Notes: generated from the sequence alone by a model not told the origin. Shown: positions 24,617 to 33,188, counted from the stretch's first letter. The stretch: DNA of 33,911 nt from Candidatus Segetimicrobium genomatis (GCA_005882275.1 VBAK01000160.1:1-33911); one strand, 5' to 3'. Translations and numbers: made by a program.

Positions 24617-25679
24617 CCTCGCCGGCCCGGCAGGCCGGCCCGGCGCGTCGGCACCCTCGGACGCTGCAGGCGAGCGCCTGGAGCGGGACCTCGAGAGGAT
24701 CGAGCAGAAGGTCGACGAGCTCAAGCGGATCACCGCCGCGGAGGCGACCGTGGATCTGACGCAGCAGATCGCGGCGCTCACGGCGCGGGCGGAGGCGCTG
24801 CGCGAGGCGATTGCGCAGGATCCCACGCCGTGGCAGACTGTGCAGCTGGCCCGGCATCCCGGGCGGCCCAAGATCGGCGACTACATCGCGGGCCTGACCA
24901 CCGAGTTCGTCGAGCTCCACGGTGATCGCGCCTTCCGCGACGATCCCGCGATCATCGGCGGGCTGGGGCTGGTGGACGGCCACACGGCGGCGGTGGTCGG
25001 ACATGCCAAAGGACGAGACACCCGGGAAAACATCGCCCGGAACTTCGGGAGCCCGAACCCGGAAGGCTACCGCAAGGCCCTGCGCATCATGCGGCTTGCC
25101 GAGAAACTGCGGGCCCCGGTCGTGACGCTGATCGACACCCAGGGCGCCTCCCCCGGGAAAGAGGCCGAGGAGCGGGGTCAGAGCGAAGCCATTGCCGGCG
25201 GGCTGCTCGGCATGTCCCGGCTCCGCGCCCCGATCGTCGCCGTGATCACCGGCGAGGGCGGCAGCGGCGGGGCCCTCGCCATCGGAGTGGGCGACGTCGT
25301 GCTGATGCTGGACAAGGCGATCTACTCCGTGATCTCCCCCGAGGGGTGCGCCGCCATTCTCTGGCGGGATGGCTCGCGGGGGCGCGAGGCGGCCCGCGCC
25401 CTCCGCCTGACGGCCCGCGATCTGCTCGGATTCGGCGTGGTGGACGAGGTCATCCCGGAGCCCTCCGGGGGGGCGCACCGCCACCCGGACCAGGCCGTCG
25501 CCGCGGTGGCCGCGGCGGTGCGCCGGCACCTCGCCGCGCTGACCGCCCTGCCGACGGAGGATCTCCTCAAAGCCCGCTACGCAAAGTACCGCCGCATCGG
25601 CTATCTCAAGGACCTGGGGCAGACCGCGGCGCCCGCGGGAGCGCAGGGCGCTTCTGGGACGGCGGGGGAGGGCGCGTAG
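24600..25679 (+). CDS. accA: Acetyl-CoA carboxylase carboxyltransferase subunit alpha
   Basis: The 359-residue alpha subunit partners AccD. It has an N-terminal helical region (LERIEQKVDELKRITAAEATVDL), then ELHGDRAFRDDPAIIGGLG, TLIDTQGASPGKEAEERGQSEAIA, GEGGSGGALAIGVGD and YSVISPEGCAAILWRD, all standard AccA motifs. The ATG at 24600 lies inside the end of accD, indicating coupling that keeps the two subunits equal. The extra N-terminal 20 residues rich in Pro/Gly/Ala are not conserved. Confidence 0.96.
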   Translation: MAVPSNLAGPAGRPGASAPSDAAGERLERDLERIEQKVDELKRITAAEATVDLTQQIAALTARAEALREAIAQDPTPWQTVQLARHPGRPKIGDYIAGLTTEFVELHGDRAFRDDPAIIGGLGLVDGHTAAVVGHAKGRDTRENIARNFGSPNPEGYRKALRIMRLAEKLRAPVVTLIDTQGASPGKEAEERGQSEAIAGGLLGMSRLRAPIVAVITGEGGSGGALAIGVGDVVLMLDKAIYSVISPEGCAAILWRDGSRGREAARALRLTARDLLGFGVVDEVIPEPSGGAHRHPDQAVAAVAAAVRRHLAALTALPTEDLLKARYAKYRRIGYLKDLGQTAAPAGAQGASGTAGEGA

Positions 25680-25722
25680 GCAGGTGGAGGGCGGTCGCTC
25701 AGAAGGGGGGAGGACGAAGCGC

Positions 25723-26169
25723 ATGGCTCACGAGAGCCGGCTCGACCTCGACGAGATCCGGGCGCTGATCCGGCTGGCGACGGAAGCCGACATCACCGAA
25801 CTCGATGTCGACGCGCCCCACGTCAAAGTGCGGATCAAGAAGGCTCACGGCAACTCGGCCGGAAAGATCTCCGTCGACCTTCCGGCTCCGCCCCCCGCGG
25901 CGGCGGAGGCGCCCGCCGACGCCCGGCTCGCTCCCATCGCCGCGCCGATGGTCGGGACCTTCTACCGGGCGCCGAAGCCCGACGCCGAGCCCTTCGTCAA
26001 CGAAGGGGACGAGGTCCACGTCGGCCAGACCGTCTGCGTCCTCGAGGCGATGAAGATGTTCAACGAGATCCCCAGCGATGTCGCCGGGCGCATCGCGCGG
26101 ATCCTGGTCGAGAACGGCGCCCCGGTGGAGTACGGCCAGCCGCTGTTCCTCGTGGATCCCGCGACCTAG
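25723..26169 (+). CDS. accB: Biotin carboxyl carrier protein of acetyl-CoA carboxylase
   Basis: The 148-residue carrier has an N-terminal helical segment, a Pro/Ala linker (residues 54-66) and a biotinyl domain with [19 protein letters not shown] and the biotin site EAMKMFNEI, with Lys111 as the attachment residue. The ATG at 25723 is used because GGGGGAGG lies about 9 bp upstream; a longer open frame begins at 25684. It precedes accC by 4 bp. Confidence 0.96.
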   Translation: MAHESRLDLDEIRALIRLATEADITELDVDAPHVKVRIKKAHGNSAGKISVDLPAPPPAAAEAPADARLAPIAAPMVGTFYRAPKPDAEPFVNEGDEVHVGQTVCVLEAMKMFNEIPSDVAGRIARILVENGAPVEYGQPLFLVDPAT

Positions 26170-26173
26170 ACGC

Positions 26174-27529
26174 ATGTTTTCCAAGATCCTCATCGCCAAC
26201 CGGGGCGAAATCGCGGTCCGGGTGATCCGGGCCTGCCGCGAGCTGGGGGTGCGGACCGCCGCCGTGTACTCCGAGGCCGACCGGGGATCGCTGCACGCGC
26301 GCCTGGCCGATGAGTCCTTCTGCATCGGCCCGGCGGCCGCGCGGGACAGCTATCTCAACATCCCCGGCATCATCAGCACCGCGGAGCTGCTCGGGGTCGA
26401 CGCGATCCATCCCGGATACGGCTTTCTCGCCGAAAACCCGCACTTCGCGGAGATCTGCCGCGACTGCCGCATCGCGTTCATCGGGCCGGCGCCCGAGGCC
26501 ATCGAGCAGATGGGCAACAAATCCCAGGCCCGGGCGATGATGCGCAAGGCCGGCGTGCCCATCGTGCCGGGCAGCGACGGGCCGGTCCGCGACGAAGCCG
26601 CGGCCGTGCAGGTCGCCCGAACGATCGGCTACCCGCTGATCATCAAGGCGGCCGGGGGCGGCGGCGGCCGGGGGATGCGCGTCGTGCAGAACCCGGACGA
26701 TCTGCGCCGGGCACTCTCCGAGGCCCAGGCCGAAGCGGAGTCCGCCTTCGGCAACGCCGAGGTGTACATCGAAAAGTACCTTGAGGAGCCGCGGCACATC
26801 GAGATCCAGATCCTCGCCGACCGCCGCGGGTCGGTCGCCACGCTGGGCGAGCGCGACTGCTCCGTCCAGCGCCGCCACCAGAAGCTCATCGAGGAGTCGC
26901 CCGCGGTCGGCGTCTCCCCCAGGCTCCGCCGGGCACTCAGCCGCGCGGCGGCGCGGGTGGCGGAGACGGTCGGCTACACGAACGCGGGCACCGTGGAGTT
27001 TCTCGTGGACCAGTCCGAGCGATTCTACTTCGTGGAAATGAACACCCGCATCCAGGTGGAGCACGGGGTCACCGAGATGGTCACCGGCGTCGACCTGGTA
27101 AAGGAGCAGATCCGCATTGCGGCCGGGGAGCGGATGACCGTCCCGAAGGACGTCGAGCCGCACGGGCATGCGATCGAGTGCCGGGTGAACGCCGAGGACC
27201 CGGCCCGCGACTTCCTCCCGTCGCCCGGCCCCATCACGGCGTTCGTGCCTCCCGGGGGGCCGGGGATCCGGGTGGACACCCACGCCTTTACCGGCTACAC
27301 GGTGCCTCCCTACTACGACTCCCTGATCGCCAAGGTCATCGCCTGGGGCCAGAACCGGGATGAGGCCGTGGCGCGGATGCAGCGCGCTCTGAGGGAGTTC
27401 GAGATCGTGGGGGTGCACACGACGATCCCCTTCCACCAGGAGGCGCTCGACAACGCCTTCTTCCGCCGGGGCGAGGTCTACATCAACTTCATCCAGCGGC
27501 GGATGGACCTGACCGCGCTCCGCGCGTAG
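26174..27529 (+). CDS. accC: Biotin carboxylase subunit of acetyl-CoA carboxylase
   Basis: The 451-residue ATP-grasp enzyme carboxylates biotin on AccB. It starts [20 protein letters not shown]. The glycine-rich lid [10 protein letters not shown], the [12 protein letters not shown] segment and the active-site motif [18 protein letters not shown] are intact. The C-terminal domain ends with [19 protein letters not shown]. The reading frame is open upstream of the ATG but that part overlaps accB and is not used. It completes an accDABC operon. Confidence 0.97.
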   Translation: MFSKILIANRGEIAVRVIRACRELGVRTAAVYSEADRGSLHARLADESFCIGPAAARDSYLNIPGIISTAELLGVDAIHPGYGFLAENPHFAEICRDCRIAFIGPAPEAIEQMGNKSQARAMMRKAGVPIVPGSDGPVRDEAAAVQVARTIGYPLIIKAAGGGGGRGMRVVQNPDDLRRALSEAQAEAESAFGNAEVYIEKYLEEPRHIEIQILADRRGSVATLGERDCSVQRRHQKLIEESPAVGVSPRLRRALSRAAARVAETVGYTNAGTVEFLVDQSERFYFVEMNTRIQVEHGVTEMVTGVDLVKEQIRIAAGERMTVPKDVEPHGHAIECRVNAEDPARDFLPSPGPITAFVPPGGPGIRVDTHAFTGYTVPPYYDSLIAKVIAWGQNRDEAVARMQRALREFEIVGVHTTIPFHQEALDNAFFRRGEVYINFIQRRMDLTALRA

Positions 27530-27595
27530 CCCCCGCACCGCCGGGCCCGGCCGGCGGGCGCGCGCCGCCGCCCGAGCCCCACAAGGAGGCCGCCG

Positions 27596-27955
27596 ATGGA
27601 AGCAATCAATCTCTCCCGCAAGTTCAGTCTCTTCCAGGATTACTGGAGCCCTAAGATCGTGGGCGAGCTCAACGACGCCTACGTGAAGCTCGTCAAAGTC
27701 AAAGGGGAGTTTGTCTGGCACCATCACGAGGCGGAGGACGAATTGTTCCTGGTCGTCAAGGGCCGCCTGCGGATCCGGCTGCGGGACCGGGACCTCCACC
27801 TCAACACCGGGGAGCTGGCCATCATTTCGCGCGGGGTCGAGCACCAGCCCGTCGCCGAGGACGAAGCGCACATCCTGCTCCTGGAGCCCAAGTCGACGCT
27901 CAACACCGGCAACGTCACAAACGAGCGCACGGTCGCGAAACTGGAGCGCATCTAG
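27596..27955 (+). CDS. Cupin-domain protein
   Basis: The 119-residue single-domain cupin has motif 1 around GEFVWHHHEAEDELFLVVKG, with the His and Glu metal ligands, and motif 2 around GELAIISRGVEHQPV with a further His. Such small cupins are often metal-dependent isomerases, dioxygenases or sugar-binding proteins; the substrate is unknown. AAGGAGG lies 6 bp before the ATG. It follows accC by 66 bp. Its stop and that of the convergent ArsR-type gene are the two strands of one CTAG. Confidence 0.88.
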   Translation: MEAINLSRKFSLFQDYWSPKIVGELNDAYVKLVKVKGEFVWHHHEAEDELFLVVKGRLRIRLRDRDLHLNTGELAIISRGVEHQPVAEDEAHILLLEPKSTLNTGNVTNERTVAKLERI

Positions 27956-28647
27956 GGAGCGCCGAGCCAGCCGGCGACCGGGCGGCGGAGGGTCAGGACG
28001 CGGGAGCCGTTGCGCCGCTCCACGACGCCGGCGTCCCCGAGGGCGCTGAGGATGGCCGCCCCCAACGCGCCCCCGAGGTGGGGGCGCCGCTCCGTCCAGT
28101 CGAGACAGCCGTAGGCGAACATGCGGCGGGCCCGGCGGGCGCGGGCGATCTCCACCGACCGCGCGCCCAGCGCCCGGTCCCCCGTGGGGGTGAGCGCGTA
28201 CCGGACCCGGCGGCCGGAGCGGACCGGGACGAGCCACCGGCGGCGGAGAAGCGCATCGAGGAGGCCCACGCCCGCCACCCCCGCCAGGTGATCGTAACAG
28301 GAGCGGGCCCGGCGAATGGAACTGTTACGGCGCACCTCTCGTCCGGCCCCGGGGCTCCGGACCGGCGCCTTCGATTCGGGGAGCAGCGACCGCAGCGCGC
28401 GGACCGCCGCGGCCACCCGCCGGGCGTCAACCCGGTACGCGCGGCTCCGGCCCGAAGGCCGCACCGAGACGAGGCCCGCGCGGCGCAGGAGCGCCAGGTG
28501 GGTCGAGACCCTGGGCTGGCCGAGGCCGAGGCGGGCGCTGAGATCGCTCACGGTGGCCTCGCCCCGAGACAGGGCCAGCAGGATCCGCAGGCGGGTCTCA
28601 TCGGCCAACGCCCGGGCGAGACGGCTCACGAGTTGCATTTCACTCAT
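27952..28647 (-). CDS. ArsR-type winged-helix regulator with C-terminal Cys motifs
   Basis: The 231-residue protein has an ArsR DNA-binding domain at about residues 4-75 (RLARALADETRLRILLALSRG and GLGQPRVSTHLALLRRAGLV). The longer C-terminal part contains RSCYDHLAG (Cys117) and YGCLDWTERRPHLGG (Cys181). From memory, these motifs recur in a subfamily of longer ArsR regulators; the two Cys could sense metal or redox state. It is divergent from alkA, and the control region between them carries an 8-bp inverted repeat. Start is ATG at 28647; ATG at 28638 is possible. The sensed signal is unknown. Confidence 0.82.
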   Translation of the reverse strand: MSEMQLVSRLARALADETRLRILLALSRGEATVSDLSARLGLGQPRVSTHLALLRRAGLVSVRPSGRSRAYRVDARRVAAAVRALRSLLPESKAPVRSPGAGREVRRNSSIRRARSCYDHLAGVAGVGLLDALLRRRWLVPVRSGRRVRYALTPTGDRALGARSVEIARARRARRMFAYGCLDWTERRPHLGGALGAAILSALGDAGVVERRNGSRVLTLRRPVAGWLGAP

Positions 28648-28661
28648 CTCTAAACTAAGAT
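28633..28661 (+). promoter_or_regulatory. Candidate promoter of alkA
   Basis: TTGCAT (28633-28638), 17 bp, TAAGAT (28656-28661). It lies inside the palindromic region and overlaps the start of the divergent regulator gene. Confidence 0.5.
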
Positions 28662-28672
28662 ATATGAAATGC
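28635..28672. promoter_or_regulatory. Inverted repeat, probable operator of the ArsR-type regulator
   Basis: GCATTTCA (28635-28642) and TGAAATGC (28665-28672) are perfect 8-bp inverted arms around a 22-bp AT-rich centre that itself holds ATCT...AGAT symmetry. The site covers the regulator's start codon and the alkA -35/-10, so a bound repressor would block both genes. Confidence 0.6.
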
Positions 28673-28698
28673 ACACGCCCGTCAAGCGGGAGGTGGCC

Positions 28699-29619
28699 GT
28701 GCGGGGAGCCATCGGCATCCCCCTCGCCCCGCCGTTCAGCGTCGGACGCACGCTGGCGTTTCTCCGCGCCTCGTCGCTGCGGACCCCCTATCGCTTCGTC
28801 GACCCGCGGCGCGTCCGGCGGCTGGTCCGGCTGGATGGACGGGCGTGGGTGGTCGAGTTCGCGTTTCCCTCGCCCGGGAGACGGCTGCGGGTGGGGGTGG
28901 TGGGCCGGCCGGGGCGCGGCCGGCCTGGTCCGGTCCCGTCCGCGCCCGCCCTGCGGGGCCTCGCAGCCGCGGTCTGGAGCCTCGGCGACGACCTGCGCCG
29001 GTGCTACGCGGTGCTCAGGCGCGATCCGCTGATGGCGCCGCTGCTCCGGCGCTGCGCCGGCCTGCGGATGATCCGGACGGCCGATCTCTACGAGGCGCTG
29101 CTCATCGCCGTGATCGGGCAGCAGGTCAGCGTCGCGTCGGCCGAGTCCACGCGCCGCCGGCTGATGGCGGCGCTGGGGGATCGCGCGCTGATCGGTGGGA
29201 TCACCTACCTGGGCTATCCGCCTCCGCGGCGGCTGCTGGCCGCGGCGCCCCGCGCCCTCCGGTCGTTGGGCCTGAGCCGGCAGAAGGCGCGCTATGTCCT
29301 GGAAGTCGCCGAGCGCGCGGCGGCCGGCGCCCTGACCCCAGGCGCGTTCGCCCACCTCACCGATGAGGAAGCGATCGCGAGGCTCACGGACATTCCGGGC
29401 GTCGGCCGCTGGACCGCCGAGATCGTCCTGATGCGCGGGCTGGGCCGGCCCGACATCTTCCCTGCCGGCGACCTGGGGCTCCAGACGGCTGTGCAGCGCC
29501 TGCTGGGCCGCGCGGACCGCCCGCGGGAAGACGAGCTCCGCGCCCTGGCGGACCAATGGCAGGGCTGGCGGAGTTACGGCGCGTTGTACCTGTGGCGGTC
29601 GCTCGGGATCACCGCCTGA
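28699..29619 (+). CDS. alkA: AlkA-type DNA-3-methyladenine glycosylase
   Basis: The protein is about 306 residues and belongs to the HhH-GPD superfamily. It removes alkylated bases in base-excision repair. The N-terminal AlkA_N-like part is followed by the glycosylase domain with LLIAVIGQQVSVASAE, the helix-hairpin-helix LTDIPGVGRWTAEIVLMRG, and the catalytic Asp in FPAGDLGLQ. The GTG at 28699 has GGGAGG 5 bp upstream; ATG at 28669 would add ten residues but lies in the operator and has no ribosome-binding site. Divergent from an ArsR-type regulator. Confidence 0.9.
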   Translation: MRGAIGIPLAPPFSVGRTLAFLRASSLRTPYRFVDPRRVRRLVRLDGRAWVVEFAFPSPGRRLRVGVVGRPGRGRPGPVPSAPALRGLAAAVWSLGDDLRRCYAVLRRDPLMAPLLRRCAGLRMIRTADLYEALLIAVIGQQVSVASAESTRRRLMAALGDRALIGGITYLGYPPPRRLLAAAPRALRSLGLSRQKARYVLEVAERAAAGALTPGAFAHLTDEEAIARLTDIPGVGRWTAEIVLMRGLGRPDIFPAGDLGLQTAVQRLLGRADRPREDELRALADQWQGWRSYGALYLWRSLGITA

Positions 29620-29704
29620 CGCGTGTGGGGCGCGCCGCGCGCTGAGCGGCGTGGCCGGGCGCATGCCGGCGCGCACCCCTCCGCAGGAAGACCCGGGGGT
29701 GGGC

Positions 29705-30898
29705 TCAGGCGGCGATCGTGAGGTCCTCGAGCGCCCGCGGGTAGGCGGTGAGGCGCTCCATCCCATCCTCCGTGACCAGGACGGTGTCGGAGTGGCGGAA
29801 CCCGGCGTAGCCGGGAATGTAGATGCCCGGCTCGACGCTGAACACCATCCCCGGCCGGATCGGGGTCGGATCGCCGATATCGAAGAACGGGGCTTCGTGA
29901 ATCCCCATGCCGAGGGCGTGTCCGGTGTGGTGACGCCAGTGGTCCATGAGGTCGTGGGTCTTGAAGTAGGTCATCACCGCCTGGTCGACCTCGGAGCAGC
30001 GCGCCCCCGGCCGGATCGCGTCGAACGCCGCCTGCTGCGCGCCCAGCATCAACTCGAAGTACCGCGTCTGCCGGGCGTCGGGCTTGCCGATGATCATCGT
30101 GCGCTCGAGCTCGCTGCTGTAGCCGGCGATGGACGCCCCCGCCCCCGTCACCAGCACGTCCCCGGCGCGGAAGACGGCGTTCGTGGTCAGCGAATGCGGG
30201 ATCGCCGAATCCTTGCCGATCTGGCCGCGGTACCCGGCGTGGGCGCCCGAGCGGGTCCAGGAGAGGGGGCGGTAGGTGGGCCCGAGCGCGCGGATCATCG
30301 CCTGGGTCGCATCGAGCGAGGCGCGGGTGCTCACCTCGGTCTCGTTCAACCCCGGCCGCGTATACTGCTGCAGCAGCCTGTGGGCGAGGCTGCCCCACTT
30401 CTCGCTCTCGCGGATGAACGCGATCTCCTCCGGTGATTTGATCATCGCCATCTCTTCGATCATGACGCGGGCCGGCGCGATCCTGGCACGCTCCATCAGG
30501 TCGCTCAGCTTGGGACCCTGGTAGCCGTATCCCCCGCCGTACCCATCGCTGTCCACGCCGACACCGGCGGACGCGAGACCGAGGTCCCCGCAGATCTCCG
30601 CGAACCGGCGCATCGGATGCGCCGGCCCGGGGTACTCCGGGTAGGCGGTCACCTCGTCCACCCGCGCGTGGAGCCGGGCGTGGTCCTCTTCCAGCCGGGG
30701 CACCAGCAGGACGCTCCGGCCCTGCCGGGGGAACGCGAGCCCGATCGGCCGCTCGGTCTGGATGAAGGCAAAGCCCGTCAGGTAGTAGATGTACATCGGG
30801 CTGAAGAGGCACAACCCCGCCAGCTCTCGCCGGGCCAGTTCCGCGCGCGCGCGGCCTTGACGCCGCTTCAGCTCATCCGCGCTGAGCACCCACGCCAT
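29705..30898 (-). CDS. Creatinase-like M24 (pita-bread fold) protein
   Basis: The 397-residue protein has the creatinase N-terminal domain and the M24 domain. E. coli aminopeptidase P metal ligands D260, D271, H354, E383, E406 align here with G252, E263, H327, E356 and S370, so three of five are lost. The sequence GYSSELERT and GFRHSDTVLV resemble creatinase (GYYTALERT, YREHDIL), which works without metal. So a C-N hydrolase is more likely than a metallopeptidase. The start ATG at 30898 has GGAGG 8 bp upstream. Substrate unknown. Confidence 0.88.
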   Translation of the reverse strand: MAWVLSADELKRRQGRARAELARRELAGLCLFSPMYIYYLTGFAFIQTERPIGLAFPRQGRSVLLVPRLEEDHARLHARVDEVTAYPEYPGPAHPMRRFAEICGDLGLASAGVGVDSDGYGGGYGYQGPKLSDLMERARIAPARVMIEEMAMIKSPEEIAFIRESEKWGSLAHRLLQQYTRPGLNETEVSTRASLDATQAMIRALGPTYRPLSWTRSGAHAGYRGQIGKDSAIPHSLTTNAVFRAGDVLVTGAGASIAGYSSELERTMIIGKPDARQTRYFELMLGAQQAAFDAIRPGARCSEVDQAVMTYFKTHDLMDHWRHHTGHALGMGIHEAPFFDIGDPTPIRPGMVFSVEPGIYIPGYAGFRHSDTVLVTEDGMERLTAYPRALEDLTIAA

Positions 30899-31110
30899 GC
30901 TCGTCGCCTCCGCAGGGCCGCCGACACCGTGCCGGCACAGGTTCGGCGGCGGGACCTGCCGCTCCCCCCGGTGGGCCTCCGCCGTCGGCGGTGGTCCTCC
31001 GGCGATTAGAGGGAGCCATTCCCGCGAGGGCGAAGGGAGGCGGGCACCGGGTTCCGATTGTCGCGACCACGTCCGGATTGGATCTCCGCGACGCACCACG
31101 GGGGGAACGC

Positions 31111-31989
31111 ATGTCGTTTTCGGGATTCGTGCTTGCCGCCGTCATTGCCGGCCTGATCTTGCTGTGGAATGGGATCAAGATCGTCCGCGAATACCAGCGC
31201 CTGGTCGTGTTCCGGCTTGGGCGCAGCTATGGTCCGAGGGGACCCGGGATCGTCTTCCTCATCCCCATCATGGATAAAGCCATCTGGGTGGACCTACGCG
31301 AGGTGTTCCTGGAGATCCCCGCGCAGACGTGCATCACCAAGGACAACGCGCCGATCTCCATTGATTTCCTCATCTATTGGAAAGTGTTCGACCCGCAGCT
31401 GAGCGTCATCCAGGTCGGCAACTTCGCCGGTGCCGCGCAGGGGATCGCCACCACCGGGCTGCGCGCCGTGATCGGCGACATCATCCTGGACGATGTGCTC
31501 GCCAAGCGCGATCAGATCAACCAGGTGCTCCGCGCCAAGCTGGATGAGGTCACCGAGCGGTGGGGGGTCAAGGTGACCACGGTCGAGATCCGCGAGATCA
31601 CCCCGCCCAAGGATGTCCAGGACGCCATGACGCGCCAGATGTCGGCGGAGCGGAGCCGGCGCGCGCTCGTCACCGAGGCGGACGGCAAGAAGCAGGCCGC
31701 GATCACGATCGCCGAGGGCGAAAAGCAGGCGGCGATCCTCAAGGCCGAAGGAGACCGTCAGGCGGCCATTCTCCGGGCCGAGGGGTTTTCGCTCGCGCTG
31801 GACAAGATCTTCACCATCGCCAAGACGGTCGATACCAACACGATGAGCCTCCAGTACCTGGAGGCCCTCAAGGCGCTCGGCGCCAGTCCGGCGACCAAGT
31901 TCATCTTCCCGATGGAGTTTACCCGGCTGCTCCAGCCGTTCCTGGACTACGCCGGGCGCTCCTTCACGCCCCCACCGAAAACGCCCTAG
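31111..31989 (+). CDS. SPFH/Band 7 (stomatin-like) membrane protein
   Basis: The 292-residue protein has one N-terminal membrane helix (FVLAAVIAGLILLWNGI), then the Band 7 domain (REYQRLVVFRLGRSYGPRGPGIVFLIP), and a coiled-coil with the repeating pattern AEGEKQAAILKAEGDRQAAI. Such proteins form membrane-bound oligomers that organise lipid microdomains and often accompany NfeD or FtsH-linked proteins; no NfeD is visible. GGGGGGAA precedes the ATG. Its stop and that of the convergent CsoR-like gene share a CTAG. Confidence 0.9.
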   Translation: MSFSGFVLAAVIAGLILLWNGIKIVREYQRLVVFRLGRSYGPRGPGIVFLIPIMDKAIWVDLREVFLEIPAQTCITKDNAPISIDFLIYWKVFDPQLSVIQVGNFAGAAQGIATTGLRAVIGDIILDDVLAKRDQINQVLRAKLDEVTERWGVKVTTVEIREITPPKDVQDAMTRQMSAERSRRALVTEADGKKQAAITIAEGEKQAAILKAEGDRQAAILRAEGFSLALDKIFTIAKTVDTNTMSLQYLEALKALGASPATKFIFPMEFTRLLQPFLDYAGRSFTPPPKTP

Positions 31990-32306
31990 CGCTTGTTCCC
32001 GGTGCCGTCTTCGAGCACGTCCAGCAGTTCGGAGACCACCCGCTCCCGTTCCTGTGGATCCTCCAGCCGGATCCCGCCGCTCACACAGTGGTTGAGGTGA
32101 CGCTCGAGCACGAGCACGTTCACCTTGTCGATCGCGCGCTGCACCGCCTTGGTTTGCTTGAGCACGTCCACCGAGTACCGGTCCTCGTTGATCATGCGGT
32201 GGATGCCCCGCAGGTGCCCTTCGGCGCTGCGAAGACGGGCGAGGATCTCCCCTTTGGCCCGGGGATTCCGTCCCGCCGCTGGTCTCGGTCGTGTTAGGGT
32301 CACCAT
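31986..32306 (-). CDS. CsoR/FrmR-family transcriptional regulator lacking the usual first Cys
   Basis: The 106-residue all-helical regulator contains EILARLRSAEGHLRGIHRMI, then DVLKQTKAVQRAIDKVNVLVLERHLNHCV, the family core. In CsoR the Cu(I) ligands are Cys36, His61 and Cys65; here the equivalents are Ser45, His70 and Cys74. The lost Cys is conserved in most CsoR, FrmR and RcnR proteins, so metal or aldehyde sensing would differ. The ATG at 32306 has GGGGAG 8 bp upstream. Upstream codons in frame extend to 32564 but look non-coding. Confidence 0.85.
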   Translation of the reverse strand: MVTLTRPRPAAGRNPRAKGEILARLRSAEGHLRGIHRMINEDRYSVDVLKQTKAVQRAIDKVNVLVLERHLNHCVSGGIRLEDPQERERVVSELLDVLEDGTGNKR

Positions 32307-32687
32307 CGCCTGACTCCCCTTCTCCTCCGAAAACGGCAGTCCCAAAGGGCCGAAACGGGCACCCCACGCCTTGGTATTCCCGGTGCCCGGCCGGCGGTGA
32401 GAGCTGGGACCTCTGAGCCGGGGCTCCCGCGGCGAGGGAGGCACCCCCCCCTCGGCACTCCCCTTCAGTCCATGAGGATGGTGCCGCGTGATGCCGCGAA
32501 CCGTCGCGGTTTCGGAAGGATTGACCACCTCCTCGCCGGGATTCGCCGCGTGCTGGCCTTTCATCCGCCGCCGGAGACATCCTCGGCCTGTGACCGGCCC
32601 TTGACGGCGCTCCGGGATTCCGGTCTACGGTGAGGGCGAAACCCCTCCCCATTCGGGAGGGAGTTCACTGCAATGGAGGTGACGACA
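32307..32687. promoter_or_regulatory. Divergent intergenic region between CsoR-like and SPW-repeat genes
   Basis: No gene is supported. For the plus strand, TTGACG (32601-32606), 17 bp, TCTACG (32624-32629) is a candidate promoter of the SPW gene. For the minus strand the sequence contains GAGGGGGGGG next to a matching TCCCTC arm (about 32434-32455); G-tracts flanked in this way are typical of CsoR-type operators. There is also a GGGCACC...GGTGCCC stem near 32360-32390 (by eye). Confidence 0.35.
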
Positions 32688-33065
32688 ATGAAGGCCAAGG
32701 AACGCTGGGAGGACCTGGCCAACATGGCCGCGGGGGCGTGGTTGTTCGCCACCCCGTGGGTCTTTCACACCATGTCCAACCCGGCCATTTTGTGGAACTC
32801 CTGGCTGTCGGGAGGAGCGATCGCGCTGGTCGCGCTGTGGGCGCTGGCCAATCCCGAGTCGGCGGTGACCGAGTTGACCAATGGCGGGCTGGCGGCCTGG
32901 ACGTTCTTCGCGCCATGGGTGCTCCACTTTAGCAATCCGAGTGTGGTGGCCTGGAACACCCGGATCGTCGCGATGGTCGTCGGCGTCCTGGCGCTGATGG
33001 CGCTCTACGATCAGGACCAAGACCTGCACGTACGACCGGGCAGCCAGAGCCCGGCGAGATCGTAA
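32688..33065 (+). CDS. SPW-repeat membrane protein
   Basis: The 125-residue protein has four hydrophobic segments in two similar halves: GAWLFATPWVFH...NSWLSGGAIALVAL and AAWTFFAPWVLHF...WNTRIVAMVVGVLAL, the duplicated SPW repeat. Function is not known. ATG at 32688 is preferred because GGAGGTGA lies 8 bp upstream; an ATG at 32673 with GGAGGGAG upstream is the alternative. A strong hairpin follows the stop. Confidence 0.82.
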   Translation: MKAKERWEDLANMAAGAWLFATPWVFHTMSNPAILWNSWLSGGAIALVALWALANPESAVTELTNGGLAAWTFFAPWVLHFSNPSVVAWNTRIVAMVVGVLALMALYDQDQDLHVRPGSQSPARS

Positions 33066-33070
33066 GGGGC

Positions 33071-33099
33071 GGGCTCCGGGGGCCAGCCCCCCGGAGCCC
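33071..33099. terminator. Strong GC hairpin after the SPW gene
   Basis: GGGCTCCGGGGG (33071-33082) and CCCCCGGAGCCC (33088-33099) form a perfect 12-bp stem with a 5-nt loop, 5 bp after the stop. There is no U-tract on either strand, so it may act as a Rho-assisted or bidirectional terminator. Confidence 0.65.
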
Positions 33100-33134
33100 G
33101 GTCGCTCGTCTCTACCTCCCGACGACGTCGGGGG

Positions 33135-33188
33135 CTAGAGAATCGCCTCGTGCGTGTCCGCGTTGAACACGTGCATCTTCTCGGGAGG
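33135..33188 (-). pseudogene. Remnant of a UgpC/MsmX-type ABC ATPase (C-terminal 17 codons)
   Basis: The minus strand encodes PPEKMHVFNADTHEAIL and a TAG stop. This matches the usual end of sugar-importer ATPases (DPEKIHLFDPETGEAIL-like, from memory). Upstream of it the frame continues into unrelated sequence, with a 13-bp near-tandem (GGGGCTCCTCCTC, 33187-33199, and 33200-33211) at the junction. The rest of the ATPase gene is missing. The fragment is short, so it is likely but not proven. Confidence 0.6.
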
